Source: Aromatoleum evansii
GTDB lineage: Bacteria; Pseudomonadota; Gammaproteobacteria; Burkholderiales; Rhodocyclaceae
DNA: 64,000 nucleotides
Assembly: GCF_012910805.1 (NCBI RefSeq)
Contig: NZ_WTVK01000005.1
Location: forward strand, 62,001 to 126,000
Reading direction: 5' to 3'
Part shown: positions 21,854 to 30,674 of the stretch, in pieces
Position numbering within the stretch: the first letter of the stretch is position 1
Layout of the letters: each line of letters begins with the position of its first letter
The notes under the pieces: generated by a model
What the model saw: only the letters and a program-made list of their open reading frames with translations
Databases searched by the model: none
What the model was told of the DNA's origin: nothing
Translations under genes and position numbers: made by a program

Positions 21854-22285
21854 ATGATGACGGCGACTGCCACACGCAACGGCACACTCTCCGAAGTCGA
21901 ACTGCTGGCGATGTCGGCGGACGACTACATGAACGCCGCGCAACTCGAATTCTTCCGCCAGCGCCTCCTCGCGCTGCAGGCCGAGCTGCGCGAGAACAGC
22001 GAGGAAACGCGCTCGCATCTGCGCGAAACCGTCGCCACCCCGGACGAGGCCGACCGCGCCACGCAGGAAGAGGAACAGGTGCTGGAGCAGCGCATCCGCG
22101 ACCGCGAGCTGAAGCTGCTGCACAAGGTGGAGGCCGCGCTGCGCCGCATCGAGGATGGCAGCTACGGCTACTGCGAGGTCAGCGGCGAACCGATCGGCGT
22201 CGGCCGCCTGCTCGCACGCCCGACCGCGACGCTGAGCATCGAGGAGCAGGAACGGCACGAGCGCGAGGAGCGCCTGTACCGCTGA
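21854..22285 (+). CDS. dksA: DksA/TraR-family RNA polymerase-binding protein with a degenerate zinc site
   Basis: 143 aa. It has the DksA coiled coil (FFRQRLLALQAELRENS to LKLLHKVEAALRRIEDGSYG) with acidic tip residues DEAD (EATPDEADRATQEEEQ region), then GYCEVSGEPIGVGRLLARPTATLSIEEQERHE. Only one cysteine (GYC) remains of the four that bind zinc in classical DksA; the later positions are Ser, Arg and Ser. It is therefore a DksA2-like zinc-independent type, expected to modulate rRNA promoters with ppGpp. ATG at 21854 or 21857 (GGAG upstream) cannot be separated. Confidence 0.87.
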   Translation: MMTATATRNGTLSEVELLAMSADDYMNAAQLEFFRQRLLALQAELRENSEETRSHLRETVATPDEADRATQEEEQVLEQRIRDRELKLLHKVEAALRRIEDGSYGYCEVSGEPIGVGRLLARPTATLSIEEQERHEREERLYR

Positions 22286-22292
22286 ACGTGAG

Positions 22293-22312
22293 GGCGCGGC
22301 CCCGGCCGCGCC
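22293..22312 (+). terminator. hairpin downstream of dksA
   Basis: GGCGCGGCC and GGCCGCGCC form a 9-bp GC stem with a 2-nt loop, 7 nt after the dksA stop. No U tract follows, so it may be a terminator or a 3' stability element. Confidence 0.4.
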
Positions 22313-22366
22313 ATTGGCATCCTGCCTGCGTTTGATACCAAACGCGACCGCGGACGCCCGGATCTC

Positions 22367-22463
22367 GTAGGGCGGGAGAAGCGCAGCGCATCCCGCCACG
22401 CGACGTTTCCGCCCCCTCCACGTCCGGCATGGCGGGATACGCCTTCGGCTCCTCCCGCCCTAC
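22367..22463. repeat. 97-bp inverted-repeat element (GTAGGGCGGGAG ends)
   Basis: GTAGGGCGGGAG (22367-22378) and its exact complement CTCCCGCCCTAC (22452-22463) flank inner repeats (atcccgcc and ggcgggat). The form is that of a miniature inverted-repeat element found intergenically in betaproteobacteria. It sits between convergent dksA and lipA. Confidence 0.75.
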
Positions 22464-22476
22464 GTCCCTGCTCGGG

Positions 22477-23424
22477 TCAGACGACGCCGGCGCCGTGGGC
22501 CTGCTGATCCGCCCAGTAGCTCGAGCGCACCATCGGACCGCAGGCGGCGTTCTTGAAGCCCATCTTCAGCGCTTCGGTCTCGAACATCTTGAAGGTGTCC
22601 GGGTGCACGTAGCGCAGCACCGGCAGGTGGCCGGTCGAGGGCTGCAGGTACTGGCCGATCGTCAGCATCTCGACGTCGTGCGCACGCAGGTCGCGCATCA
22701 CCTCGAGGATCTCCTCGTCGGTCTCGCCGAGTCCCACCATCAGGCCGGATTTGGTCGGCACCTCCGGGTGGCGCGCCTTGAACTCCTTCAGCAGCTTCAG
22801 CGAATATTCGTAGTCCGAACCGGGACGGGCCTGTTTGTACAGGCGCGGCACGGTCTCGAGGTTGTGGTTCATAACGTCGGGCGGCGCCTGGTCGAAGATC
22901 TCCAGCGCGATCTCCATGCGGCCGCGGAAGTCCGGCACCAGCACCTCAATCGCGGTCTTCGGCGAAGCGGCGCGCGTCTCGCGGATGCAGTCCACGAAAT
23001 GCTGGGCGCCGCCGTCGCGCAGGTCGTCGCGGTCGACGCTGGTGATCACGACGTAGTTGAGGCGCATCGCGGCGATCGTCGCGGCGAGGTCCTTCGGCTC
23101 GTCCGCATTGAGCGGCTCCGGACGGCCGTGGCCGACGTCGCAGAACGGGCAGCGGCGCGTGCAGATGTCGCCCATGATCATGAAGGTCGCCGTGCCCTTG
23201 CCGAAGCATTCATGGATGTTCGGACAGGAGGCTTCCTCGCACACCGTGTGCAGCTTGTGGTCGCGCAGCGTCGCCTTGATCTCGTTGAAGCGCTCGGCCT
23301 CCTGGCCGGCGCCGAGCTTGATGCGGATCCACTCGGGCTTCTTCAGGCGCTCGGCGGGCACGATCTTGATCGGGATGCGTGCGGTCTTGTCGGCGCCACG
23401 CTGCTTGCGGTTGTCTGTACTCAT
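22477..23424 (-). CDS. lipA: lipoyl synthase LipA
   Basis: 315 aa radical SAM enzyme that inserts two sulfurs into protein-bound octanoate to make lipoate. The auxiliary cluster motif is [12 protein letters not shown] and the radical SAM motif is [10 protein letters not shown] (CxxxCxxC). Later segments [30 protein letters not shown] and [11 protein letters not shown] are typical of LipA. It lies downstream of lipB by 52 nt, so the octanoyl transfer and sulfur insertion steps are adjacent. Length is normal. Confidence 0.96.
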   Translation of the reverse strand: MSTDNRKQRGADKTARIPIKIVPAERLKKPEWIRIKLGAGQEAERFNEIKATLRDHKLHTVCEEASCPNIHECFGKGTATFMIMGDICTRRCPFCDVGHGRPEPLNADEPKDLAATIAAMRLNYVVITSVDRDDLRDGGAQHFVDCIRETRAASPKTAIEVLVPDFRGRMEIALEIFDQAPPDVMNHNLETVPRLYKQARPGSDYEYSLKLLKEFKARHPEVPTKSGLMVGLGETDEEILEVMRDLRAHDVEMLTIGQYLQPSTGHLPVLRYVHPDTFKMFETEALKMGFKNAACGPMVRSSYWADQQAHGAGVV

Positions 23425-23475
23425 GCGGGGTCTCTCGTCTCTTCGGGGTCGCGGGCGCTCGTGGCACCCGCTGCA

Positions 23476-24123
23476 TTATGGCCTGTCGGGGGCCGTGCGG
23501 AGCGCCAGCAGGCGCTCGAGATGGGCAAGCAGGCGCTCCCCCACCGCGTCCACGCCGTCGGTCACGCCGAAATCCTTCATCCTGATCGTCTGCAGGCCCT
23601 CGTAGCCGCAGGGGTTGATCGCCGAGAACGGCGCGAGGTCGGCATCGACGTTGAGCGCGAGGCCGTGGTAGGTGCAGCCGCTCCTGACCCGCAGGCCCAG
23701 GGCCGCGATCTTCGCGCCGTCGATATACACGCCCGGCGCGCCGTCCTTGCGCTCGGCCACGAGGCCATAGTCGGCGAGGCAGTCGATCAGCGCCTGCTCC
23801 ATCAGGTTGACCATCTCGCGCACCTTGATGTGACGGCGGTGCAGGTCGACCAGCAGGTAGACGACGATCTGGCCGGGGCCGTGGTAGGTAATCTGCCCGC
23901 CGCGGTCGATCTTCACCAGCGGGATGCCGGTCTCACGCAGCAGGTGCTCGGGCTTGCCGGCCTGCCCAAGCGTGAACACCGGCGGGTGTTCCAGCAGCCA
24001 CAGCTCGTCGGGCGTCTCCGCGGTGCGCGCGTCGGTGAAGGCACGCATCGCCGCCCAGGTCGGCTCGTACTCGACGCGGCCGAGACGGCGCACGACCAGC
24101 GGCAGGGCTTCCACCACCTGCAC
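23476..24123 (-). CDS. lipB: octanoyl-ACP:protein octanoyltransferase LipB
   Basis: 215 aa. It carries GQITYHGPGQIVVYLL, the Lys region GAKIAALGLRV, CTYHGLALNVDADL and the catalytic Cys segment INPCGYEG. It moves octanoate from acyl carrier protein to lipoyl domains, upstream of LipA. The start codon is GTG at 24123 and shares one base with the ybeD stop (TAGTG), so translation is probably coupled. Confidence 0.94.
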   Translation of the reverse strand: MQVVEALPLVVRRLGRVEYEPTWAAMRAFTDARTAETPDELWLLEHPPVFTLGQAGKPEHLLRETGIPLVKIDRGGQITYHGPGQIVVYLLVDLHRRHIKVREMVNLMEQALIDCLADYGLVAERKDGAPGVYIDGAKIAALGLRVRSGCTYHGLALNVDADLAPFSAINPCGYEGLQTIRMKDFGVTDGVDAVGERLLAHLERLLALRTAPDRP

Positions 24124-24395
24124 TACAGCACCACCTTCACCAGCGGGTGAGCGGACAGGTCGCGGTACAGCGCATCGAGCTGCGCCTTCGACTCGGCACG
24201 CACGGTGCAGGTCAGGGAAATGTAGTTGCCCTTGCTCGACGGCCGCATCTGCACCGTCGCGGGATCGAACTCCGGCGCGTGCCTGCGCACCACGTCCACG
24301 ACGACCTGCGCGAACTCATCGACGCGCGCGCCCATGATCTTGATCGGGAAGTCGCAGGGAAATTCGAGGAGGGTTTCGGGGTTCTGGTCAGCCAA
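24123..24395 (-). CDS. ybeD: YbeD/DUF493 family protein
   Basis: 90 aa, small alpha-beta protein: LLEFPCDFPIKIMGARVDEFAQ, the hydrophobic core VVRRHAPEFDP and TVRAESKAQLDALYRDLSAHPLVKVVL. DUF493 genes often sit beside lipB; the fold resembles an ACT-like regulatory domain, but the role is unknown. The start codon is TTG at 24395 and overlaps the stop of the aminotransferase gene by 8 nt. Confidence 0.85.
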   Translation of the reverse strand: MADQNPETLLEFPCDFPIKIMGARVDEFAQVVVDVVRRHAPEFDPATVQMRPSSKGNYISLTCTVRAESKAQLDALYRDLSAHPLVKVVL

Positions 24396-25245
24396 CGCGC
24401 ATCACCGTGTTCTTGAATTCCTGGTACCAGGCATGCATCTCCCGCCCCACCGGGCCCGGCCGGCCGTCGCCGACGGGGCGCCCGTCGAGGCTGGTGATCG
24501 CGAGCACTTCCTTGGTCGACGAGGTGAGCCACACCTCCTCGGCCGTGCGCACCTCGTCCTCGAGGATCTCGCGCACCTGATGTTTGAGACCGTGCCGGGC
24601 GGCCAGTTCCAGCACCACGTCGTAGGTGATGCCGGGCAGCATCAGGTGGCTCTTGGGCGGCGCGAGCAGCACGCCGTCGCGCACGATGAAGATGTTGGAG
24701 GCGGCGCCTTCGGTGAGGAAGCCGTCGCGGAACAGCACCGTCTCGGCGCAGCCCTTGTCGATGGCGACCTGGCGCAGCAGGCAGTTCGCGAGCAGCGCGG
24801 TGGTCTTGAGGTCGCAGCGCGCCCAGCGGAAATCGGCCGCGCTCACCGCCGCGACGCCGCTCGCCAGCACATCGGCAGAGGGCGTCACGAGCGCCTCGCT
24901 CATCAGGAACACCGTCGGGCGCATCACGGCCGGGAAGGCGTGGTTGCGCCGCTCGTCGGGGCCGCGCGACACATGCAGGTAGATCGACTGGTCCACCCAC
25001 GCATTGCGCGCGACCAGCTCGCCCACGATCGTCTCCCATTCCGCGGCGGCGTGCGGGTTCGGGATGCGTACCGCATCCAGCGTGCGCCCGAGGCGCGCGA
25101 TGTGCTCGGCGATGCGGAAGGGGCGGCGCGAATACACCGGGATCACCTCGTAGGCGCCGTCGCCGAAGAGGAAGCCGCGATCCATCGGCGAGATGCGCGC
25201 CTCGGTCAGAGGCTGGTAGCTGCCGTCGAGGTAACAGATGCTCAT
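24388..25245 (-). CDS. dat: D-amino-acid (D-alanine) aminotransferase, class IV PLP enzyme
   Basis: 285 aa class IV aminotransferase. GFLFGDGAYEVIPVY, the Schiff-base Lys in RCDLKTTALLANCL (about 145), TEGAASNIFIVRDG and LPGITYDVVLELA are the family landmarks. D-alanine transaminases make D-Ala and D-Glu for peptidoglycan from keto acids. A branched-chain aminotransferase or aminodeoxychorismate lyase has the same fold, but the position behind dacA favours D-amino acids. It overlaps ybeD by 8 nt. Confidence 0.86.
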   Translation of the reverse strand: MSICYLDGSYQPLTEARISPMDRGFLFGDGAYEVIPVYSRRPFRIAEHIARLGRTLDAVRIPNPHAAAEWETIVGELVARNAWVDQSIYLHVSRGPDERRNHAFPAVMRPTVFLMSEALVTPSADVLASGVAAVSAADFRWARCDLKTTALLANCLLRQVAIDKGCAETVLFRDGFLTEGAASNIFIVRDGVLLAPPKSHLMLPGITYDVVLELAARHGLKHQVREILEDEVRTAEEVWLTSSTKEVLAITSLDGRPVGDGRPGPVGREMHAWYQEFKNTVMRVG

Positions 25246-25264
25246 GCGTGCCCCCGCGAAATTC

Positions 25265-26392
25265 TTACAGGCTCTTGATCCACATCACGATGGTATCCCA
25301 CAGGCGGCCGAAGAAACCGGCGACGGGAACGTCCTGCAGCGCGACGACCGGGTACTCGCCGATCGGCTGGCCGTCGAGCGTGAGCTGCAGCGTCCCGACC
25401 TGCTGGCCCTTCTGCAGCGGCGCGACCACCGGCTGCTGGCTGGTGAGCTGGCTCTGCACCTTCTCGGCCTGGCCCTTGGGCAGCGAGATCACGAAATCGT
25501 TGAGGAAGCCGACCGGCAGCTCGTTCTGCTCGCCCTTCCACACGCGGAAGCGCGACAGCTCCTGGTTCGCGGCGTACAGCTTGGCGGTGTCGAAGAACTG
25601 GAAGCCGTAGTTCAGCAGCTTGAGCGATTCCTGCGCACGGATGGTGTCGGAATCGGTGCCCAGCACGACCGACACGAGGCGACGCTGGCCGCGCAGGGCG
25701 GAGGCGATCAGGCAGTAGCCGGCCGCCGCGGTGTGGCCGGTCTTCAGGCCGTCGACGGTCGGGTCCAGCCACAGCAGGCGGTTGCGGTTGGGCTGCGTGA
25801 TCTTGTTGTAGGTGTATTCCTTCTGCGAGTAGTAGCGGTAATACTCGGGGAAGTCGCGCGAGATCGCCGACGCGAGCAGGGACAGGTCGCGCGCGGTGGT
25901 GTAGTGGTTGGGGTCGGGCAGGCCGGACGAGTTCATGAAGCTGGTGTTCTTCATGCCCAGGCGCTGCGCCTCGCGGTTCATCAGGTGGGCGAAGGACTCC
26001 TCGCTGCCGGCGATCAGTTCGGCGAGCGCGACGCAGGCGTCGTTGCCGGACTGGATGATCATGCCCTGCACCAGCTCCTCGACCGTGACCGGCTTGTCGG
26101 GCTGGATGAACATGCGCGAACCTTCCATGCGCCAGGCCTTCTCGGACACCGGCACGGTCTGCTGCAGCGTGATGCTGCCGCTCTTGAGCGCCGCAAAGGT
26201 GAGGTAGGCGGTCATCAGCTTGGTCAGCGACGCGGGCTCGATGCGCGTGTCCGGCTCGCGCGCGGCGAGCACCTGGCCGGTGGCCTGGTCCATCAGGAGC
26301 CAGGCGCGCGCGGCGAGCGTGGGGGGCGGGACGTTCTGGGCGGAAACGGCGAAGGAGACGACGGCAAACAGCAGGGCGACGAGGAAGCGCAT
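25265..26392 (-). CDS. dacA: D-alanyl-D-alanine carboxypeptidase (PBP5/6 class)
   Basis: 375 aa. A signal peptide (1-18) precedes a peptidase S11 domain with SLTK (active Ser in EPASLTKLMTAYL), SGN (IQSGNDACVALAEL) and KTG (DGLKTGHTAAAGY). The C-terminal beta domain and the amphipathic tail (LWDTIVMWIKSL) anchor it to the inner membrane. It trims pentapeptides to control cross-linking. It follows rlpA, with a hairpin between, and lies 20 nt before dat. Confidence 0.93.
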   Translation of the reverse strand: MRFLVALLFAVVSFAVSAQNVPPPTLAARAWLLMDQATGQVLAAREPDTRIEPASLTKLMTAYLTFAALKSGSITLQQTVPVSEKAWRMEGSRMFIQPDKPVTVEELVQGMIIQSGNDACVALAELIAGSEESFAHLMNREAQRLGMKNTSFMNSSGLPDPNHYTTARDLSLLASAISRDFPEYYRYYSQKEYTYNKITQPNRNRLLWLDPTVDGLKTGHTAAAGYCLIASALRGQRRLVSVVLGTDSDTIRAQESLKLLNYGFQFFDTAKLYAANQELSRFRVWKGEQNELPVGFLNDFVISLPKGQAEKVQSQLTSQQPVVAPLQKGQQVGTLQLTLDGQPIGEYPVVALQDVPVAGFFGRLWDTIVMWIKSL

Positions 26393-26467
26393 GAGGATCG
26401 GCTGGCGGGTGGCAGTGGGCAGACGGAGGCGGCGAGGCCTCGGGGCCGGGGCAAAGGGTCGATTATA

Positions 26468-26507
26468 GAGCCTTGCCCGGTCCCCGACAGAAGACCGGGC
26501 AAGGCTC
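26468..26507 (-). terminator. 15-bp perfect stem-loop between rlpA and dacA
   Basis: GAGCCTTGCCCGGTC (26468-26482) pairs exactly with GACCGGGCAAGGCTC (26493-26507), loop 10 nt. On the minus strand it is followed by TATAATCG, which resembles a -10 box, rather than by U's. It may end the rlpA transcript while dacA starts from its own promoter. Confidence 0.5.
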
Positions 26508-26524
26508 CATTGGTTCAGATTGCA

Positions 26525-27526
26525 TCAGCGCGTAACGACGAAGGGGCGGAATTTGAGTTCGCGCGCGATGCGCTCGGCCTCGGCCTTCGCTTCCGTCACC
26601 GAGGCAAAGGGGCCCAGGTGCAGCCGGTAGCGCTTGCCGTCGGCGAGGACTTCGAGGCGCTCGGCATGCTCGGCGAAGGTATCGCGCACCATGCCGCGGA
26701 AGCCTTCCGCGCTCGCGGCGGTGGAAAACGCGCCGAGCTGCAGGAAGATGCCGGACGTCGCATCGGTGAGCGTGGACGGTTCGGCCATCGCGAGCTGCAC
26801 CGGCGGCTCGGCCGGCGCTGGCGTCGGCGGCACGAGCGCCGCCGGACGGCGGCCGGGTAGCGGCGGAATCGGTTTTTCGGTGGCGATCATCTCGACCCCG
26901 TCGGGCACGATGGCCTCGACCTCGACCTCGGCGCTACCCACGTTCACGTAGCCCAGGCGATGCGCCGCGGCGTAGGAGAGATCCATGACGCGGCCCTTGT
27001 GGAAAGGCCCGCGGTCGTTGATGCGCACCACCACAGAGCGCCCGCTCGCGCGGTGCGTGACGCGCGCATAGCTGGGAATCGGCAGCGTCGGGTGGGCCGC
27101 GGTCATCGCGTACATGTCGTAAGCCTCGCCGCTGGAAGTGGGCTTGCCGTGGAAGCGCTTGCCGTACCAGCTGGCGCGTCCGAGCTGGCGGAAGGGCATC
27201 ACTGCCTTCGCCGGCACATAGTCCTCGCCGAACACGTTATACGGGCGGTTGGCGAAGCGGTGCAGCGGCTCGGCGCGCGGCTGCGCGTCGGGGATGTCGT
27301 CGAGATTGGCCGGCGGGTTATCGCCCGGGCCGTCGTCCTTGTAGTAGGCGCCGCCGCGCTTCTGCACGACGGCGCTCTTGCCCGGCACCGGCTGGGGTTG
27401 GGTGGCGGCGCTGCCATCCACGTAGGGTGTCGTGCTGCAGCCGGCCAGCGCCAGCACGGCCGCAATCAGGCCCGCGAACAGCAGCTTGTACCCGGACGGG
27501 CCGGTTGGCAGGGTATGCGTCGGCAT
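26525..27526 (-). CDS. rlpA: RlpA septal-ring lytic transglycosylase lipoprotein
   Basis: 333 aa. The signal ends in a lipobox (LALAGC near 29). The RlpA double-psi beta-barrel contains GRASWYGKRFHGKPTSSGE, TAAHPTLPIP, RVTHRASGRSVVVRINDRGPF and DLSYAAAHRLG, with the catalytic Glu/Asp-type residues intact. The C-terminal SPOR domain (IFLQLGAFSTAASAEGF) binds denuded glycan at the septum. It follows rodA in the elongasome operon by 16 nt. Confidence 0.92.
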   Translation of the reverse strand: MPTHTLPTGPSGYKLLFAGLIAAVLALAGCSTTPYVDGSAATQPQPVPGKSAVVQKRGGAYYKDDGPGDNPPANLDDIPDAQPRAEPLHRFANRPYNVFGEDYVPAKAVMPFRQLGRASWYGKRFHGKPTSSGEAYDMYAMTAAHPTLPIPSYARVTHRASGRSVVVRINDRGPFHKGRVMDLSYAAAHRLGYVNVGSAEVEVEAIVPDGVEMIATEKPIPPLPGRRPAALVPPTPAPAEPPVQLAMAEPSTLTDATSGIFLQLGAFSTAASAEGFRGMVRDTFAEHAERLEVLADGKRYRLHLGPFASVTEAKAEAERIARELKFRPFVVTR

Positions 27527-27542
27527 CGGTCAGTCTCCGTAA

Positions 27543-28685
27543 TCACGCCTGCGCGAGCACGCGGCTGCGCTGGATGCTCATCAGTATCCCGACCCCGAGA
27601 CACAGCGTGACGAGCGCGGTTCCCCCGTAGCTGATGAAGGGCAGCGGTACGCCCACGACCGGCAGGATACCGCTGACCATGCCCATGTTAACGAAAGCAT
27701 AGGTAAAGAAGATCATGGTGATGGCGCCCCCGAGCAGGCGCGTCGCCAGCGTCGGCGCCATCGCGGCAATGTAGAAGCCGCGCAGCAGCAGCAGCACGTA
27801 GATCGCCAGCAGCACGACGATGCCGATCAGGCCGAACTCCTCAGCGAGCACCGAGAAGATGAAATCGGTGTGGCGCTCGGGCAGGAAGGCGAGATGCGTC
27901 TGGGTGCCGTCCATCCAGCCCTTGCCGAGCACCCCGCCCGAGCCGATGGCGATGGTCGACTGGATGATATGGAAGCCCTTGCCGAGCGGATCCTGGGTCG
28001 GGTCGAGCAGGGTGCACACACGGTGCTTCTGGTATTCGCGCAGGCCCGGCCAGTCGACGCCGGGCTGGCAGATCTGGTCGCCGAAGCCGACGATTGCACC
28101 GATGCCGATGACCCCGACCGCGACGACGGGCACCAGCAGCTTCCATGACAGGCCGGCGAAATAGATCACATAGACGCCCGCCGCGGTCACGAGCAGGCTC
28201 GTGCCCAGATCGGGCTGCACCATGATCAGTCCGACCGGTACGACCAGCAGCAGGCCGGCGACGATGAAATCGCGCAGGCCGATCTGGCCCTCGCGTTGCT
28301 GGAAGTACCACGCCAGCATCAGCGGCATCGCGATCTTCATGATCTCGGACGGCTGGATGCGCGTCACGCCGATGTCGAGCCAGCGCGTCGCGCCTTTCGA
28401 GGTCTCGCCGAAGAGATCCACCGCGATGAGCAGCAGCACGCCGATCAGGTACAGCGGCAGCGCAAGGCTCAGCAGGCGCTGCGCCGGCACGCGCGCCGTC
28501 ACCCACATCGCCGCGAGCGCGACGGCGGTGTTCACTTGCAGGGACGGGATGCGCTCCGGCGAGGCGCTCATCATGAGGACGAAGGCGTAGCCGAGGAGCA
28601 AGGCGAGCAGCAGGAGCAGCGGCAGGTCGATCGGGCGCAGGAAGCCGAGCAGGAGCTCGCGCGGATGGAATCGCGTGTCGGTCAT
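27543..28685 (-). CDS. rodA: peptidoglycan glycosyltransferase RodA (MrdB)
   Basis: 380 aa SEDS-family integral membrane protein with about ten helices. Family motifs: QPDLGTSLLVTAAG, DPLGKGFHIIQSTIAIGSGG, FLPERHTDFIFSVLAEE and GIVVGVPLPFISYGG-type ending (VGVPLPFISYGGTALV). It polymerises glycan strands together with PBP2. ATG 28685 overlaps the mrdA stop in ATGA, so the two are coupled; an upstream extension of the frame is GC shadow. Confidence 0.94.
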   Translation of the reverse strand: MTDTRFHPRELLLGFLRPIDLPLLLLLALLLGYAFVLMMSASPERIPSLQVNTAVALAAMWVTARVPAQRLLSLALPLYLIGVLLLIAVDLFGETSKGATRWLDIGVTRIQPSEIMKIAMPLMLAWYFQQREGQIGLRDFIVAGLLLVVPVGLIMVQPDLGTSLLVTAAGVYVIYFAGLSWKLLVPVVAVGVIGIGAIVGFGDQICQPGVDWPGLREYQKHRVCTLLDPTQDPLGKGFHIIQSTIAIGSGGVLGKGWMDGTQTHLAFLPERHTDFIFSVLAEEFGLIGIVVLLAIYVLLLLRGFYIAAMAPTLATRLLGGAITMIFFTYAFVNMGMVSGILPVVGVPLPFISYGGTALVTLCLGVGILMSIQRSRVLAQA

Positions 28686-30670
28686 TCGGAACGAGGCTCC
28701 CCTTCTTGTCCGCCCGCCTGCGGCTGCGCCGGTTCCGCTGCCGTAGCATGCGCGCCGGCGTGCGGGTGGGCGGCGTGCTCGTCGCCCTCGTCGGCCGCGT
28801 CGACATCCTCGCCGGCCGGCTGGTCGCGGCGCTTGCCGAGGAGATGGTAGTCGATCACCTGGCGCGCGATCGGCGCCGCCGACTGCGCACCGAAACCACC
28901 GTTCTCGACCAGCACCGCGAGCGCGATGGTCGGCTTGTCGGCCGGCGCGTAGGCGATGAACCACGAGTGGTCGCGCAGGCGTTCGCTCACGCGGCCCTCG
29001 ACGTAGCGCTGGCCACGCAGCGAGAACACCTGCGCGGTGCCGGTCTTGCCGCCGACCGAGTAGGGCGCCCCGGCGAAGGCACGCGCGCCGGTGCCGACCT
29101 TGTTCACGTCCACCATCGCCTGACGCACCGCGGCCGCATGCTCCGGCTTGAAGGGGATAGTGCGGATCGGCGCGGGCTCGACGACACGGCGCTCGCCCGT
29201 CACGGGGCTCACGACATGGCGCACCACGTGCGGGCGGAACAGCTTGCCGTCATTGACCAGCGCCGCCACCGCGTTGGCCATCTGCAGCGGTGTGTAGGCG
29301 TTATAGCCCTGTCCGATGCCCACCGAGATGGTCTCGCCACCGAACCACTTCTGGTGTTCCTTCTTGCGGAAGCGCTTCTTCTTCCATTCGGGCGTCGGCA
29401 ACACGCCCTCGGCCTCGCCGGGCACGTCGATGCCGGTGCGCGAGCCGAAGCCGAAGGGGCGCATGAAGTTCGCGATGCCGTCGATGCCCAGGTCGTTGGC
29501 GAGCTGATAGTAGTAGGTGTTGCACGACACGACGATGGATTTCGGCAGATCCACCATGCCGTGCCCGCCGACCTTGTCGTCCATGAAGCGGTGACCGCCG
29601 AACATGAAGTAGCCCGGATCGGGAATCGTCTGCGTGATCGTGCGCTTTCCCGCCGACAGGCCCGCCATCGCCATGAAGGGCTTGAAGGTCGAGCCCGGCG
29701 GATAGGCGCTGAAGATGGCGCGGTTCACCAGCGGGTGGTCGGGCGATTCGTTGAGCGACTTCCAGTCTTCGGTCGAGATGCCGTCGACGAACAGGTTCGG
29801 GTCGTACCCGGGCTTGGACACCAGCGCCAGCACGCCGCCGGTCGCCGGCTCGATCGCGACGAGTGCGCCGCGGCGCTTGCCGAAGGCGGCTTCGGCGACC
29901 TTCTGCATCTCGATGTCGAGCGTCAGCTCCAGATCGTTGCCCGCCAGGCCCGGCGTGCGCGCGAGCTGGCGCACGGCGCGTCCGCCGGCATTCACCTCGA
30001 CCTGCTCGGCGCCGGTAACGCCGTGCAACTCGGCCTCGTAGCTCTGTTCCAGCCCGCTCTTGCCGATATGTTCGGAGCCACGGTAGTTCGCCTCGTCGCC
30101 CGACTCCTCGATGCGCTCGCGATCGCGCTGGTTGATGCGGCCTATGTAGCCGATCACGTGCGAGGCGAGCTCACCCTGCGGGTAGTCGCGGAACAGGCGC
30201 GCCTGCACCTCGACGCCGGGGAACTGGTAGCGCCGCGCGATCACGCGCGCAACCTCCTCTTCGGTCAGGCGCGTGCGCAGCGGCACGCTCTCGAAATTCT
30301 TGCTCTCTTCCAGCAGCTTCTTGAAGCGGCGCCGGTCGCGCGCGTCGATCTCGACGATCTCCGCCAGTCCGTCTATCGTCGCCTCGAGGTCGCGCACGCG
30401 CGAGGGCGTGATCTCCAGCGTGTAGGCGGCGTAGTTGCGCGCGAGCGGCACGCCGTTGCGGTCCGTGATCGAACCGCGCCCCGGCACGATGGGCAGCAGC
30501 GCAATGCGGTTGTCTTCGGCGCGGGTGTGGTAATAGTCGTAGCGCACGACCTGCAGGAACCAGAAGCGCGCCACCAGCAGGCCGAAGCACACGGCGATGA
30601 AGATGCCCGCGATCAGGACGCGGCGGCGGAAGCGCCCCAGTTCCTCGTCGGGGGTACGGAATTCCATCAT
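28682..30670 (-). CDS. mrdA: penicillin-binding protein 2 (MrdA)
   Basis: 662 aa class B PBP. One TM near 20-42 (VLIAGIFIAVCFGLLVARFW), a dimerisation domain with GRGSITDRNGVPLA, and a transpeptidase domain with Ser327 and Lys330 (PPGSTFKP), SCN (VVSCNTYYYQ) and KTGT (GGKTGTAQV). It cross-links peptidoglycan during elongation with RodA. The C-terminal 40 residues are an acidic, His/Ala-rich low-complexity tail beyond the usual end. It lies 4 nt after mreD. Confidence 0.95.
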   Translation of the reverse strand: MMEFRTPDEELGRFRRRVLIAGIFIAVCFGLLVARFWFLQVVRYDYYHTRAEDNRIALLPIVPGRGSITDRNGVPLARNYAAYTLEITPSRVRDLEATIDGLAEIVEIDARDRRRFKKLLEESKNFESVPLRTRLTEEEVARVIARRYQFPGVEVQARLFRDYPQGELASHVIGYIGRINQRDRERIEESGDEANYRGSEHIGKSGLEQSYEAELHGVTGAEQVEVNAGGRAVRQLARTPGLAGNDLELTLDIEMQKVAEAAFGKRRGALVAIEPATGGVLALVSKPGYDPNLFVDGISTEDWKSLNESPDHPLVNRAIFSAYPPGSTFKPFMAMAGLSAGKRTITQTIPDPGYFMFGGHRFMDDKVGGHGMVDLPKSIVVSCNTYYYQLANDLGIDGIANFMRPFGFGSRTGIDVPGEAEGVLPTPEWKKKRFRKKEHQKWFGGETISVGIGQGYNAYTPLQMANAVAALVNDGKLFRPHVVRHVVSPVTGERRVVEPAPIRTIPFKPEHAAAVRQAMVDVNKVGTGARAFAGAPYSVGGKTGTAQVFSLRGQRYVEGRVSERLRDHSWFIAYAPADKPTIALAVLVENGGFGAQSAAPIARQVIDYHLLGKRRDQPAGEDVDAADEGDEHAAHPHAGAHATAAEPAQPQAGGQEGEPRSE

Positions 30671-30674
30671 GGGT

